From Pseudomonadales bacterium (GTDB lineage: Bacteria > Pseudomonadota > Gammaproteobacteria > Pseudomonadales > Azotimanducaceae): DNA of 64,000 nt. How positions within the stretch are numbered: position 1 is the stretch's first letter; every line of letters begins with the position of its first letter. The position numbers and the translations under genes were made by a program. Below the pieces are notes generated by a model. It was not told the DNA's origin. It saw only the letters and a list, made by a program, of their open reading frames with translations, and made no database searches. Shown in pieces: positions 7,216 to 16,907 of the stretch. The stretch covers positions 124,001 to 188,000 of the forward strand of contig JANQPF010000033.1 in assembly GCA_028285415.1 (NCBI GenBank). The letters run 5' to 3'.

Positions 7216-7958
7216 GTGACGTCTTCGGCATCCAGGCGGTCCGCGCGGTTTTGAACGACAACCCGGGGCGTGCGCGCAGTCTCTTCGTGCAGCGCGGGCG
7301 GCGTGATGCGCGGACCAACGAGCTGATTGCCCTGGCAAAGGCCGCAGGGGTGCGCTTTCAGGCGAAAGAAGCCGGCTGGTTTCGCCAGCGCGCCGGTGAG
7401 GCGGCCCATCAGGGTGCGCTCCTCGAGTGTCATGACCTCGAGCTCGCCGATGAGGCGACACTCACGGCCCGCTGGGATGAGCTTGGTGCAGCGCCGCTCT
7501 TGCTGGTGCTCGACGGCGTGACCGACCCCCGTAATCTGGGTGCGTGCCTGCGCAGCGCCAACGGTGCGGGTGTCGACGTGGTGATCCTGCCGAAGCGTAA
7601 AAGCGCGCCCCTGAGTCCGGTGGCGTTGAAAACCGCCCAGGGCGGGGCTGAGGAGCTCATGATTGTCGAAGTCACCAACCTGGCGCGTACCCTGAAAGCG
7701 CTCAAAGCGCGAGGCGTATGGGTCATCGGCGCTGACGGTGAAGCGGAGCTTCTCTACAGCGAGCTGGGCGCGAGTGGCCCCACGGCGCTCGTCATGGGCA
7801 GTGAAGGCAAAGGCATGCGGCGCCTGACCCGGGAACTGTGCGATCAGCTCGTCAAGATTCCCATGCGCGGTGCGGTATCGAGCCTGAACGTCTCGGTAGC
7901 CACCGGTGTCCTTTTGTACGAAATTCAACGTCAGCGCGGAGCGCTGGGGTCAGAGTAA
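7212..7958 (+). CDS. rlmB: 23S rRNA (guanosine-2'-O)-methyltransferase
   Basis: A 248-residue SpoU-family (SPOUT knot) enzyme that 2'-O-methylates G2251 of 23S rRNA in E. coli. An N-terminal substrate-binding domain (FGIQAVRAVLNDNPGRARSL) is followed by the methyltransferase domain with the three conserved motifs: LDGVTDPRNLGACLRSANG, LVMGSEGKGMRRLTRELCD and PMRGAVSSLNVSVATGVLLYE. GTG start overlaps the rnr stop codon by 4 nt, so the genes are co-translated. The final residues (LGSE and stop) are encoded by the left arm of the inverted repeat at 7946-7998, suggesting that the repeat inserted into the original 3' end. Confidence 0.95.
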   Translation: MSDVFGIQAVRAVLNDNPGRARSLFVQRGRRDARTNELIALAKAAGVRFQAKEAGWFRQRAGEAAHQGALLECHDLELADEATLTARWDELGAAPLLLVLDGVTDPRNLGACLRSANGAGVDVVILPKRKSAPLSPVALKTAQGGAEELMIVEVTNLARTLKALKARGVWVIGADGEAELLYSELGASGPTALVMGSEGKGMRRLTRELCDQLVKIPMRGAVSSLNVSVATGVLLYEIQRQRGALGSE

Positions 7959-7998
7959 AGGGACGGATCAGATGGATCTGTCCCTTTACTCTGACCCC
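7946..7998. repeat. REP-like palindrome at the rlmB stop codon
   Basis: Arms 7946-7969 and 7975-7998 pair over 24 bp with one mismatch around a 5-nt loop. The outer part GGGGTCAGAGTAAAGGGAC is the kind of sequence I associate with REP elements mobilised by REP-associated (RAYT, IS200-like) transposases. It could also stop transcription of rnr-rlmB, although no T-run follows. No second copy was noticed in this window. Confidence 0.75.
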
Positions 7999-8083
7999 AT
8001 TGGCTCATAAAATGCGCGCCCCCACGACCTAGAGATGAGTGGGATTCAAAAACCTTGCCTCACGCACAGCCGGCCCTGCGCCC

Positions 8084-8115
8084 CTGGCGGAGGCAGACCG
8101 CCAGCTCTGCTGGCG
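8084..8115 (+). promoter_or_regulatory. Alternative hairpins in the rpsF leader
   Basis: CTGGCGG/CCGCCAG (8084-8104) and CGCCAG/CTGGCG (8099-8115) share bases and cannot form together. They lie 8-20 nt before the AAGGAG site of rpsF. Ribosomal S6:S18 complexes are known to bind a structured leader in many bacteria. Whether this is that motif cannot be decided by eye. Confidence 0.35.
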
Positions 8116-8134
8116 CGAACCGCAAGGAGATACG

Positions 8135-8608
8135 ATGCGACACTACGAAGTCGTTTTTCTGGTGCATCCGGACCAGAGTGACCAGGTTCCCGGCATGATC
8201 GAGCGTTATCACGCGATGATCGAGCGTGGTCAGGGACAAATCCACCGCACTGAAGACTGGGGCCGCCGCCAGCTGGCCTTCCCCATCGCCAAAGTGCACA
8301 AAGCGCACTACATCCTCATGAACATCGAGTGCGACCAGCAGGTCCACGGTGAGCTCGAGAGCGCGTTTCGATTCAACGACGCGGTCATCCGCAGCATGAT
8401 CATCCGTCGTGACGAACCGGAAACCGGCACTTCGAAAATCTACGAGGAAGAGCTGAAAGAGCAGGAAAAAGACAAAGAGCGCGAGCGCCGCCGGGAAGAG
8501 GAATATGCCGCCCGCGCAGCCGCCCAGGAACAGGCCAAATCTGACGATGGCGATGCCGACGCAGGCGCCGAGACCGAGGCAAGCGCCGCAGAGGAGGACA
8601 ACTCATGA
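8135..8608 (+). CDS. rpsF: 30S ribosomal protein S6
   Basis: A 157-residue protein that binds S18 and 16S rRNA in the platform of the small subunit. Start at ATG 8135 follows AAGGAG and gives the family N-terminus [18 protein letters not shown]. The S6 fold continues to about residue 100 ([15 protein letters not shown]). A Glu/Lys coiled stretch and an acidic Ala/Asp/Glu tail follow, making it longer than the E. coli protein. In E. coli the tail receives added glutamates from RimK; a similar fate here is a guess. First gene of rpsF-rpsR-rplI; overlaps rpsR by ATGA. Confidence 0.96.
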   Translation: MRHYEVVFLVHPDQSDQVPGMIERYHAMIERGQGQIHRTEDWGRRQLAFPIAKVHKAHYILMNIECDQQVHGELESAFRFNDAVIRSMIIRRDEPETGTSKIYEEELKEQEKDKERERRREEEYAARAAAQEQAKSDDGDADAGAETEASAAEEDNS

Positions 8609-8814
8609 GCCGCCGTCGCATGCAACAGGCCCAGGCAGAGGGCGATATTGACTACAAAGATCTCGATACGCTGCGTCAGTTCATCGGCGAGACCGGCAAG
8701 ATTGTGCCGAGCCGCATCACCGGCACGTCGGCGCGTTTTCAGCGTCAGCTGGCCAAAGAGATCAAGCGCGCGCGCTTTCTGGCGTTGCTGCCTTATACCG
8801 ACCAGCACAAGTAG
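8605..8814 (+). CDS. rpsR: 30S ribosomal protein S18
   Basis: A 69-residue basic protein that heterodimerises with S6 on the small-subunit platform. The diagnostic core is present: [29 protein letters not shown] described in pieces (residues about 16-44), then [23 protein letters not shown]. Its ATG overlaps the rpsF stop codon (ATGA), which ties expression of the two partners together. Terminator is only after rplI, so the three genes form one transcript. Confidence 0.96.
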   Translation: MSRRRMQQAQAEGDIDYKDLDTLRQFIGETGKIVPSRITGTSARFQRQLAKEIKRARFLALLPYTDQHK

Positions 8815-8827
8815 GTAGGAGGAGCAC

Positions 8828-9274
8828 ATGAACGTCATACTGCTGGAACGCGTGAACAATCTGGGTGATCTAGGTGACGAAGTCATCGTCAAACCCGGCT
8901 TTGCGCGCAATTTTCTCATTCCCCAGGGCAAGGCGGTCCAGGCGAACGAAGCCAACCGCGCCGTCTTCGAAGGGCGTCGCGCCGAGCTCGAGCGCGCGGC
9001 CAACGAAAAGCTGGGTGAAGCGCAGGAACGTGCCGCGAAGCTCGAAGAGTACGTCCTCACGATGGTTGTAAAGACCGGCGAAGAGGGCAAGCTCTACGGC
9101 TCGGTCGGCACGCAGGACATTGCCAGCGCAATCTCCGCGGAAGGCAACGAGATTGCCCGCAGCGAGGTGCGCATGCCGGAAGGTGTGATTCGCGTGGCAG
9201 GCGAATACGACATCAGCCTGCAGCTGCATTCCGACGTGACCGTGGACATCAAGGTCAACGTCGTACCCGAATAA
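8828..9274 (+). CDS. rplI: 50S ribosomal protein L9
   Basis: A 148-residue protein with the two-domain L9 form: N-terminal RNA-binding domain (MNVILLERVNNLGDLGDEVIVKPGFARNFLIPQGKA in pieces, residues about 1-52), a long connecting helix (about 53-80) and a C-terminal domain ending VHSDVTVDIKVNVVPE-like. The strong GTAGGAGGAG site precedes the ATG. It binds 23S rRNA near the L1 stalk and helps keep the reading frame. Last gene of the ribosomal operon; a clear terminator follows within 25 nt. Confidence 0.96.
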   Translation: MNVILLERVNNLGDLGDEVIVKPGFARNFLIPQGKAVQANEANRAVFEGRRAELERAANEKLGEAQERAAKLEEYVLTMVVKTGEEGKLYGSVGTQDIASAISAEGNEIARSEVRMPEGVIRVAGEYDISLQLHSDVTVDIKVNVVPE

Positions 9275-9298
9275 GAAGCACGCAACAATTGTGCCTTT

Positions 9299-9326
9299 CA
9301 AAAGGGTCCCTCGGGACCCTTTTTTT
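9299..9326 (+). terminator. Rho-independent terminator after rplI
   Basis: AAAAGGGTCCC, a TC-centred loop and GGGACCCTTTTTTT form a stem of about 10 bp followed by seven T residues. Confidence 0.92.
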
Positions 9327-9465
9327 ATGCCCCTTCTCAAAAGGTGTGTACAAGATGTGGGTGGTCACAAGTCTGCACAAACATTTTTCGGGCGATTGGG
9401 AATCACACTATTGCAATCGGTACGATTAAGTTCGAACCTTCTACACCGGCCGCAACAACTCCGAC

Positions 9466-10842
9466 ATGTCCGAATACCTCCCCGAGCCAGATGGTCCCGT
9501 GAATCTCAAAGTACCGCCGCATTCGATAGAGGCGGAACAGTCGGTTCTGGGTGGGCTCATGCTCAACAACGAAGCCTGGTTCGACCTGGTGGAGATTGCG
9601 AGCGCCCGGGATTTCTACCGCACGCAGCACCAGATCATCTTCGAAGCCATGATGAGCCTCGCCAATGAAGATCAACCCCTCGACGCGGTAACGGTTGCCG
9701 AGAAGCTGCGTTCACAGGGGCTTCTGGACAAGGCTGGAGATGTCACCTACCTGGCCGAGCTTGCCGAGTCGACCCCCGGGGCCAGCAACGTCCTCGCCTA
9801 TGCCAAGATCGTGCGCGAGCGCTCGGTCATGCGCCAGCTCATTGGCGCCGCAAACAAGATTGCGGACGCGGCGTTCGCTCCAGACGGACGGGACAGCAAC
9901 GACCTCGTGGAACTTGCGGAAAAGTCCGTCTTCGAAATCGCCGAGCAGCGCAGCCAGGATAGCGGTCCGGAGAAGGTGGCGCCGCTCCTCTCCAAGGCGG
10001 TGGAAAAGGTCGAGTTTCTCTACAACACCAAGGGCGCCATCACCGGGGTGCCCACCGGGTTCACCGATCTCGACAACAAAACTGCGGGGTTGCAGAAATC
10101 GGACCTCGTCATCGTCGCGGCGCGCCCGTCCATGGGTAAAACCGCGTTCGCCGTGAACATGCTGGAGCATGCCGTCATGAGTGGCAGCGCGGTGCTGCTC
10201 TTCAGCATGGAGATGCCATCCGAACAGATTGTCATGCGGATGCTCTCGAGCCTCGGCCGCATCGACCAGACCCGCATGCGCTCGGGGGATCTACAGGACG
10301 ACGACTGGACGCGGTTCACCGGGGCCGTGAGTCAGCTCCGCGACAAACGCCTTTATATCGACGACACCCCGGCGCTGACACCGGGCGATGTGCGCTCGCG
10401 CTGCCGCAGGGTGGCGCGGGAAACGGGTGGTCTCGATCTGATTGTCGTCGACTATCTGCAGCTCATGCGCACGGCGGATAAAGCCGAGTCCCGTACCAAC
10501 GAGATCTCCGAGATCTCACGCTCTCTCAAGGCATTGGCGAAGGAGATGCGTTGTCCGGTGATTGCGCTGTCGCAGCTCAACCGTGCGCTGGAATCGCGCA
10601 ACGACAAGCGGCCGATGAATTCTGATCTGCGCGAATCTGGCGCCATCGAGCAGGATGCAGACGTCATTCTCTTCATCTATCGCGATGAGGTATACGACGA
10701 GGATACCGAGGACAAAGGCATCGCCGAGATCATCATCGGTAAACAGCGCAACGGGCCGATCGGTAAGGTACGGCTGTCGTTCATTGGGAATCTCACCAAG
10801 TTCGAGAATCTCGCCTCGGACATCTACGAAGACTTCGTGTGA
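9466..10842 (+). CDS. dnaB: Replicative DNA helicase
   Basis: A 458-residue hexameric helicase that unwinds DNA ahead of the replication fork and binds primase. The N-terminal domain starts at about residue 15 (PPHSIEAEQSVLGGLML). The RecA-like C-terminal domain carries Walker A ARPSMGKTAFA, then LFSMEMPSEQIVMRML, Walker B LIVVDYLQLM and the C-terminal VILFIYRDEVY with KQRNGPIGKVRL. No strong ribosome binding site is seen before the ATG. It follows the rplI terminator after 140 nt, so it has its own promoter. radA begins 16 nt after its stop. Confidence 0.96.
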   Translation: MSEYLPEPDGPVNLKVPPHSIEAEQSVLGGLMLNNEAWFDLVEIASARDFYRTQHQIIFEAMMSLANEDQPLDAVTVAEKLRSQGLLDKAGDVTYLAELAESTPGASNVLAYAKIVRERSVMRQLIGAANKIADAAFAPDGRDSNDLVELAEKSVFEIAEQRSQDSGPEKVAPLLSKAVEKVEFLYNTKGAITGVPTGFTDLDNKTAGLQKSDLVIVAARPSMGKTAFAVNMLEHAVMSGSAVLLFSMEMPSEQIVMRMLSSLGRIDQTRMRSGDLQDDDWTRFTGAVSQLRDKRLYIDDTPALTPGDVRSRCRRVARETGGLDLIVVDYLQLMRTADKAESRTNEISEISRSLKALAKEMRCPVIALSQLNRALESRNDKRPMNSDLRESGAIEQDADVILFIYRDEVYDEDTEDKGIAEIIIGKQRNGPIGKVRLSFIGNLTKFENLASDIYEDFV

Positions 10843-10858
10843 GCGGTTCGAGCACCTA

Positions 10859-12223
10859 GTGGCCAAGGCGAAGGTCAAATCCGCCTACGTCTGCAGCGAC
10901 TGCGGCGCGGAGCACGCCAAGTGGCAGGGCCAGTGCAGCGCCTGCAATGCCTGGAATACGCTGTCCCGCGTGACTATTGGTCCCGTCAAAGAAGCCCGCG
11001 TGGGTTTTGCCGGCACCGCGGCCGAGATCAAGAAACTCGATCAAATCCAAACCGAAGAAGCGCCGCGTATCGGCACAGGTCTGGACGAGTTCGACCGCGT
11101 GCTGGGCGGGGGTCTGGTGCCGGGTTCGGTGGTGCTCATCGGCGGGGATCCGGGCGCCGGCAAAAGTACGCTGCTCCTGCAGGTCTGTACCCGACTCGCC
11201 CGGGAGCGCGATGTCCTCTACGTCACGGGAGAAGAGTCGCTGCAGCAGCTTGCCATGCGGGCCAAGCGCCTGGAGCTGCCGCTCGACGGCCTGGACGTGG
11301 CGGCGGAGACCCGCGCGGAAATGGTGGCCACCCATATCGAAACCAATCGCCCAGAGGTGGTGGTGCTCGATTCCATCCAGGTGATGCAGATGGAGTCGAT
11401 TGACTCGACGCCGGGTTCGGTGACCCAGGTACGGGAAACTGCAGCGTTCTTCACCCGCCTTGCAAAGCAGACCAACACGGTGATTGTGCTCGTCGGGCAC
11501 ATCACCAAGGAAGGCGGCCTTGCCGGACCGAAAGTGCTCGAGCACATGATCGACTGTTTCATGATGCTCGACAGTCCCGCGGGCAGCCGCTACCGGACTC
11601 TGCGCGGACACAAAAACCGGTTCGGCGCGGTCAACGAGCTGGGCGTTTTTGCCATGACCGATCTCGGTATGAAAGAGGTGGCCAATCCCTCCGCGATCTT
11701 CCTCCAGCGCGGTGAAGTCGACTCCCCGGGAAGTGTCGCCACCGTGACGTGGGAAGGTACGCGGCCGCTACTCGTCGAGCTGCAGGCGCTCGTTGACGAC
11801 GTCGCGGCGGGTTATCCGAAGCGGGTGGCTGTTGGGCTCGATCAGCAGCGCCTTGCCATGCATCTGGCGGTCCTGCACCGCCACTGTGGGATTACGCTCG
11901 GTGATCAGGACGTGTTTGCCAACGTCGTCGGCGGCGTGCGCATCAACGAAACCGGCGCCGACCTTGCGCTCTTGCTGGCAGTGCTTTCATCGTTTCGTGA
12001 CCGCATCCTCCCGCGGGATCTCATTGTGTTCGGCGAGTTGGGGCTGACCGGCGAGCTGCGACCGGTTGCGAACGGGCAGGAGCGCCTGCGTGAAGCGGCC
12101 AAGCACGGCTTCAAGCAGGCCATCGTACCGTTTGCAAACCGCCCGAAAGACAAGCTTCCCAACATGGCGGTGCACGGCGTTCAGAACCTCGCCAGCGCGC
12201 TGGAGGTTCTCTCCCGATTCTAA
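10859..12223 (+). CDS. radA: DNA repair protein RadA
   Basis: A 454-residue RecA-like ATPase that promotes branch migration during recombination. GTG start at 10859 restores the family N-terminus (AKAKVKSAYVCSDCG). A four-Cys zinc finger (CSDCG...CSAC, residues about 11-28) is followed by Walker A GGDPGAGKSTLLLQ, Walker B VVVLDSIQ, the RadA-specific KNRFG motif (HKNRFGAVNELGVF) and a Lon-like C-terminal domain (LTGELRPVANGQERLREAAK). Begins 16 nt after dnaB, so probably cotranscribed. It converges with ettA without an evident terminator between. Confidence 0.95.
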   Translation: MAKAKVKSAYVCSDCGAEHAKWQGQCSACNAWNTLSRVTIGPVKEARVGFAGTAAEIKKLDQIQTEEAPRIGTGLDEFDRVLGGGLVPGSVVLIGGDPGAGKSTLLLQVCTRLARERDVLYVTGEESLQQLAMRAKRLELPLDGLDVAAETRAEMVATHIETNRPEVVVLDSIQVMQMESIDSTPGSVTQVRETAAFFTRLAKQTNTVIVLVGHITKEGGLAGPKVLEHMIDCFMMLDSPAGSRYRTLRGHKNRFGAVNELGVFAMTDLGMKEVANPSAIFLQRGEVDSPGSVATVTWEGTRPLLVELQALVDDVAAGYPKRVAVGLDQQRLAMHLAVLHRHCGITLGDQDVFANVVGGVRINETGADLALLLAVLSSFRDRILPRDLIVFGELGLTGELRPVANGQERLREAAKHGFKQAIVPFANRPKDKLPNMAVHGVQNLASALEVLSRF

Positions 12224-12242
12224 GGCCGCACCGCTAGTTGGA

Positions 12243-13913
12243 TTAGCTTCTGTGCACCGGCTTGTACTTGATGCGGGTTGGTCCCGCATCGCCCACGCGA
12301 CGTTTGTGATCCGCCTCATAGTCGCTGAAGTTGCCTTCGAACCACTCCACGTGGCTGTCACCCTCGAACGCGAGGATGTGTGTGGCGACGCGGTCGAGGA
12401 ACCAGCGGTCGTGGGAGATGACCAGCACGGTGCCGGCGAACGTCAGGAGTGCTTCTTCCAGCGCGCGCAGCGTCTCCACGTCCAAGTCGTTGGTCGGTTC
12501 GTCCAGGAGCAGGACGTTGGCGCCGCTTCTGAGGAGCTTGGCGAGATGCACGCGGTTGCGCTCACCGCCGGATAGATCGCCGACGTGTTTCTGCTGGTCG
12601 CTACCCTTGAAGTTGAAACGGCCGACGTAGGCGCGGGTTTGAATCTCGTGTTTGCCGATACGCATGATGTCGAGCCCGTCGGAGATTTCTTCCCAGACCG
12701 TTTTTTTACCGTCGAGGGCATCGCGGCTCTGATCGACGTACGCCATCTGCACCGTGGGACCGATATCAATGCTGCCTTCGTCCGGGTTTTCCTGCCCCGT
12801 CAGCATTTTGAAGAACGTCGATTTGCCCGCGCCGTTACCTCCGATGATCCCGACGATAGCGCCTTGTGGAATGATGGCGTCCAGATCGTCGATCAACAGC
12901 CGCTCGCCGAAACCCTTGTCGACATGAATGACTTCGATGACCTTTTCACCGAGACGCTCCCCGGTCGGGATGAATAGCTCCGTTGTTTCCTGCCGGCCTT
13001 CCTGATCCTGGTTCACCAGCTCCTCGAAGCGCGCCAGGCGGGCGCGGCTTTTCGACTGCCGCGCTTTCGGGTTGGAACGCACCCATTCGAGCTCGGACTT
13101 GATGGAACGCTGGCGCGCTTTTTCCTGGGCAGCCTCCTGTTGGAGACGCTTTTCTTTGTTCTCTAGCCAGGCGGAGTAGTTGCCTTCGAAGGGAATCCCG
13201 CGGCCGCGGTCGAGCTCCAGAATCCAGCCGGCGACGTTGTCCAGGAAGTAGCGGTCGTGGGTGACGGCGACGACCGTGCCGGGATACTCGTCGAGAAAAC
13301 GCTCCAGCCAGGCGACGCTTTCCGCATCCAGATGGTTGGTCGGCTCGTCCAGCAACAGCATGTCGGGCTTGGACAGGAGCAGCGCACAGAGCGCCACGCG
13401 CCGTCGCTCGCCGCCGGACAAGACCTTCACCGGTGTGTCCCAGGGCGGCAGGCGCAGCGCATCGGCTGCAATGTCGAGCGTACGGTCGATCTCCCAGCCG
13501 TCAACGGCGTCGATCTTCGTGGCCAGATCTCCCTGACGCTCGAGGAGCTCAGCCATCTGATCGTCGTCCATGGGCTCCGCAAACTTCTCTGAGATCTCGT
13601 TGTACTCGTTCAGCATCGACATGATCTCGCCGACCCCCTGCTCGACGTTGCCGCGCACGTCGAGCTCGTCGTCGAGCTGCGGTTCCTGCGGGAGGAAGCC
13701 GACGTTGATGTCTTTCTGGGGTCGTGCCTCACCTTCAAACTCGGTGTCGAGCCCGGCCATGATCCTCAGCAGGCTCGACTTCCCCGCGCCGTTTAAACCC
13801 AACACGCCGATCTTGGCGCCAGGGAAGAACGACAGCGAAATGTTCTCGAGAATGACGCGCTTCGGCGGCACGACTTTGGTGACGCCCTGCATGGTGTAGA
13901 CGTATTGGGCCAT
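12243..13913 (-). CDS. ettA: ABC-F translation factor, energy-dependent translational throttle
   Basis: A 556-residue soluble ABC-F protein with two nucleotide-binding domains and no membrane segments. First domain: Walker [12 protein letters not shown], signature [11 protein letters not shown], Walker [13 protein letters not shown] linker follows ([19 protein letters not shown]). The second domain has [23 protein letters not shown] and [11 protein letters not shown]. Length and the start [11 protein letters not shown] match EttA, which binds the ribosomal E site and gates elongation when ADP is high. Start at 13913 is chosen by this match. Transcribed alone, convergent with radA and divergent from glyA. 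Confidence 0.93.
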   Translation of the reverse strand: MAQYVYTMQGVTKVVPPKRVILENISLSFFPGAKIGVLGLNGAGKSSLLRIMAGLDTEFEGEARPQKDINVGFLPQEPQLDDELDVRGNVEQGVGEIMSMLNEYNEISEKFAEPMDDDQMAELLERQGDLATKIDAVDGWEIDRTLDIAADALRLPPWDTPVKVLSGGERRRVALCALLLSKPDMLLLDEPTNHLDAESVAWLERFLDEYPGTVVAVTHDRYFLDNVAGWILELDRGRGIPFEGNYSAWLENKEKRLQQEAAQEKARQRSIKSELEWVRSNPKARQSKSRARLARFEELVNQDQEGRQETTELFIPTGERLGEKVIEVIHVDKGFGERLLIDDLDAIIPQGAIVGIIGGNGAGKSTFFKMLTGQENPDEGSIDIGPTVQMAYVDQSRDALDGKKTVWEEISDGLDIMRIGKHEIQTRAYVGRFNFKGSDQQKHVGDLSGGERNRVHLAKLLRSGANVLLLDEPTNDLDVETLRALEEALLTFAGTVLVISHDRWFLDRVATHILAFEGDSHVEWFEGNFSDYEADHKRRVGDAGPTRIKYKPVHRS

Positions 13914-14013
13914 ATGGCTTCCGGAGTTTGATTTTCGAGCGCGCAAAGTTACCGGATGTCGCGGTTGAATCCAATTGAGCGGACGTTTGATCATGTTGAA
14001 TATGAAAGTTTTT

Positions 14014-14044
14014 TTGCCCGCTCCCAGGCTGCCTCAGTTACAAT
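14014..14044 (+). promoter_or_regulatory. Candidate promoter of glyA
   Basis: TTGCCC (14014-14019) and TACAAT (14039-14044), separated by 19 bp, resemble -35 and -10 boxes. The spacing is longer than the preferred 17 bp. The region lies 59 nt before the glyA start. Confidence 0.3.
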
Positions 14045-14102
14045 GCCCGCGCTTGAAATCAGGCGCTGACACGGCGCCGTCTCCACAATCACAGGGCATT
14101 CG

Positions 14103-15359
14103 ATGTTTGCAGGAAACGAAACCATCGCGGGATTCGATGACGAACTCGCGTCAGCGATCGCCGAAGAAGACCGTCGTCAGGAAGAGCACATTGAGCTGAT
14201 TGCGTCGGAAAACTATGCCAGTCCCCGGGTCCTCGAAGCCCAGGGCAGCGTGCTGACGAACAAATACGCTGAAGGGTATCCGCACAAACGGTACTACGGC
14301 GGTTGTGAATACGTCGATCAGGTTGAGGTGCTTGCCATTGATCGCGTCAAAACCCTCTTCGGCGCCGACTATGCCAACGTGCAACCGCATAGCGGCTCGC
14401 AGGCGAATGCGGCCGTCTATCTGGCGCTCCTCGAGGCGGGGGATACCGTCCTCGGTATGAGCCTCGACGCGGGTGGACACCTGACCCACGGCGCGTCGGT
14501 CAACTTCTCCGGGCGCCTCTACAACTCGGTGCAGTATGGCATTGACGAAGCCGGTGCTGTCGACTACGACGACGTTGCCCGTCTGGCCGAGACCCACCAG
14601 CCGAAGATGCTGATGGCGGGCTTTTCCGCGTACTCGAGAACGCTGGACTGGCAGAAGTTCCGCGATATCGCCGACAGCGTGGGCGCCTACCTCGTGGTCG
14701 ACATGGCCCATGTAGCGGGCCTGGTGGCAGCCGGTCTGTATCCCAACCCGGTGCAGATTGCGGACGTGACGACCTCGACCACGCACAAAACGCTGGGCGG
14801 CCCGCGGGGTGGCATCATCCTCGCGCGGGAGAATCCGGAGATTGAAAAGAAACTCAATTCGGCGCTCTTTCCCGGCAGTCAGGGTGGACCGCTCATGCAT
14901 GTCATCGCCGCGAAAGCAGTGTGCTTCAAAGAAGCGATGACCGAGGAATTCAAAACCTATCAGGAACAGGTGCTCGCCAATGCCCAGACGATGGCCAGCG
15001 GCTTCATCGAGCGCGGCTATAAGGTCGTCTCCGGCGGCACGGACAACCACCTCTTTCTGCTCGATCTCGTCGACAAGGACATCACGGGAAAAGACGCCGA
15101 CGCTGCCCTCGGCCGGGCCAACATCACCGTCAACAAAAACGCGGTCCCCAACGATCCGCGCTCACCGTTCGTGACGAGCGGCCTGCGCATCGGCTCGCCC
15201 GCGGTGACGCGGCGCGGTTTCAGGGAAACCGAGTGCGCCACCCTCACGGGTTGGATGTGCGACATTCTCGACGATATCGAGAACGACAACATGATTGGTA
15301 CCGTCAAACAGCGGGTTGTGGACCTGTGTCAGCAGTATCCGGTGTATCCGGCCGCCTGA
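14103..15359 (+). CDS. glyA: Serine hydroxymethyltransferase
   Basis: A 418-residue pyridoxal-phosphate enzyme that converts serine and tetrahydrofolate to glycine and methylene-tetrahydrofolate. Recognised from [59 protein letters not shown] and the PLP-lysine motif [15 protein letters not shown]. Length equals the E. coli enzyme. First gene of a forward run glyA-nrdR-ribD-nusB-thiL-pgpA, 20 nt before nrdR. Confidence 0.97.
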   Translation: MFAGNETIAGFDDELASAIAEEDRRQEEHIELIASENYASPRVLEAQGSVLTNKYAEGYPHKRYYGGCEYVDQVEVLAIDRVKTLFGADYANVQPHSGSQANAAVYLALLEAGDTVLGMSLDAGGHLTHGASVNFSGRLYNSVQYGIDEAGAVDYDDVARLAETHQPKMLMAGFSAYSRTLDWQKFRDIADSVGAYLVVDMAHVAGLVAAGLYPNPVQIADVTTSTTHKTLGGPRGGIILARENPEIEKKLNSALFPGSQGGPLMHVIAAKAVCFKEAMTEEFKTYQEQVLANAQTMASGFIERGYKVVSGGTDNHLFLLDLVDKDITGKDADAALGRANITVNKNAVPNDPRSPFVTSGLRIGSPAVTRRGFRETECATLTGWMCDILDDIENDNMIGTVKQRVVDLCQQYPVYPAA

Positions 15360-15379
15360 TCGCACGCTGAGCGACAATC

Positions 15380-15844
15380 ATGCATTGTCCGTTCTGCAGC
15401 GCAGATGATACCAAGGTCATAGACTCGCGCCTGGTGGCAGACGGTGACGCGGTACGCCGGCGTCGCGAATGTCAGGTTTGCGGCGAGCGCTTCACCACGT
15501 TCGAGACCGCTGAGCTAGTCATGCCGCGCCTGATCAAACGCGATGGCACCCACGAACCATTCGACGACGAGAAGCTCAAAGTGAGTCTCACCAAGGCGTT
15601 GGAAAAACGTCCGGTCAGCGTCGATCAAATTGAAACCGCGCTTGGGCATATCAAACATCGCCTCCGCTCCACCGGCGAGCGCGAGCTGCCAAGCCTCAGG
15701 GTAGGGGAAGAGGTCATGGCGGAACTCAGACAGCTCGATCCGGTCGCCTACGTTCGTTTTGCTTCCGTCTATCGCGATTTCCAGGATGTCAGCGAATTCA
15801 CCGAAGAAATTCAGAAGCTCAGCACGGACAATGAGCGCAGCTGA
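15380..15844 (+). CDS. nrdR: Transcriptional repressor NrdR
   Basis: A 154-residue repressor of ribonucleotide reductase genes that senses ATP/dATP. The N-terminal zinc ribbon has Cys3, Cys6, Cys31 and Cys34 (CPFC ... CQVC). The ATP-cone domain follows ([24 protein letters not shown] in pieces), ending [15 protein letters not shown]. Its end overlaps the ribD start by 14 nt. The nrdR-ribD-nusB arrangement is the usual one in gammaproteobacteria. Confidence 0.97.
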   Translation: MHCPFCSADDTKVIDSRLVADGDAVRRRRECQVCGERFTTFETAELVMPRLIKRDGTHEPFDDEKLKVSLTKALEKRPVSVDQIETALGHIKHRLRSTGERELPSLRVGEEVMAELRQLDPVAYVRFASVYRDFQDVSEFTEEIQKLSTDNERS

Positions 15845-16907
15845 TCCAGTTTTTCTCGAAGCGGCGGTCGAGCTTGCTGAGCGTGGACGCTTCACGTGCG
15901 CGCCCAACCCGACGGTTGGCTGCATCATCTGGCGCGACGGCCGGGTGCTCGGGCGCGGCTGGCACGCACGCACCGGGGAAGGTCATGCTGAAGTAAACGC
16001 CATTGCGGATGCGGATGGCGACGTGGCTGGCGCCACCGTATATGTCACCCTGGAACCCTGCGCGTTTGTCTCCCGCACGCCCGCGTGTGCGCAGACGCTG
16101 ATTGATGCCGGTGTTGCCCGTGTTGTCATTGCAGCCGCCGATCCGCATCCCAGGGTCAACGGTGAGGGTATGCGCATGCTGCGTGACGCGGGAATTGAGG
16201 TCACGCTCCTGCCGCTCGACGCGGCGGCGGAGGCCATCACAGGTTACGTCACGCGGATAACCCGTAACCGACCCTTTGTAAGAGTCAAAACGGCCAGCAG
16301 CATGGATGGCGCGACGGCGCTCGCCAGCGGTGAGAGCCAGTGGATAACGGGTCCGGAGGCACGTACGGACGTGCAGTACTGGCGCGCCCGGGCCGACGCG
16401 GTTATCACCGGCATAGGCACTGTGCTTGCCGACGATCCGCAGCTGAACGTGCGAGCGGCTGAGTATGCGGGATGCACCCAGCCGCTGCGCGTGGTGCTTG
16501 ATCGTCATTTGCGCACACCCGCGGATGCCCAGGTGGTTGCCGACGGTGGTGCGACGCTCCTGGTACACCATCCCGACGCATGGCAGCCGGACTATCTCGA
16601 GCGAACTGAGAACGTGAGCACGCTGGCCCTGGATCCGGGAAATCTCGATGCGGTGCTCGAGCATCTCAGCGCAACGTGTAACGAAGTGCTCGTCGAGGCG
16701 GGACCTGCAGTTTGTGGTAGCTTTGCGGCTATGAAGCTCTGGGACGAATGGCTCTGTTACATGGCGCCGAAGTGGCTTGGCGATCAGGCACGGTCGCTGG
16801 CTCAGTTCGAAGTAACTGAGCTCGCGGGAGCACCTGCCGGCACCGTGCGTGATGTCACAACGCTCGGCGCGGACGTTCGGGTACGCATTGGAGTTGAGCA
16901 TGAGTGA
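15831..16907 (+). CDS. ribD: Riboflavin biosynthesis deaminase/reductase
   Basis: A 358-residue bifunctional enzyme for the second and third steps of riboflavin synthesis from GTP. The N-terminal deaminase carries the zinc motif HAEVNA and EPC...RTPAC; the family more often has HAEVHA and EPCSHYGRTPPC, so this copy is slightly divergent. The C-terminal reductase begins about residue 145 ([14 protein letters not shown]). Start ATG 15831 gives [19 protein letters not shown] and overlaps nrdR. The ribE, ribBA and ribH genes that usually follow are missing here, and nusB overlaps directly by 8 nt. Confidence 0.94.
   Translation: MSAADPVFLEAAVELAERGRFTCAPNPTVGCIIWRDGRVLGRGWHARTGEGHAEVNAIADADGDVAGATVYVTLEPCAFVSRTPACAQTLIDAGVARVVIAAADPHPRVNGEGMRMLRDAGIEVTLLPLDAAAEAITGYVTRITRNRPFVRVKTASSMDGATALASGESQWITGPEARTDVQYWRARADAVITGIGTVLADDPQLNVRAAEYAGCTQPLRVVLDRHLRTPADAQVVADGGATLLVHHPDAWQPDYLERTENVSTLALDPGNLDAVLEHLSATCNEVLVEAGPAVCGSFAAMKLWDEWLCYMAPKWLGDQARSLAQFEVTELAGAPAGTVRDVTTLGADVRVRIGVEHE

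Noticed and set aside
5707-7461. 584-codon open frame antisense to rnr
   Set aside because: It lies opposite a clear RNase R gene, has no family signature and reflects high GC codon bias.
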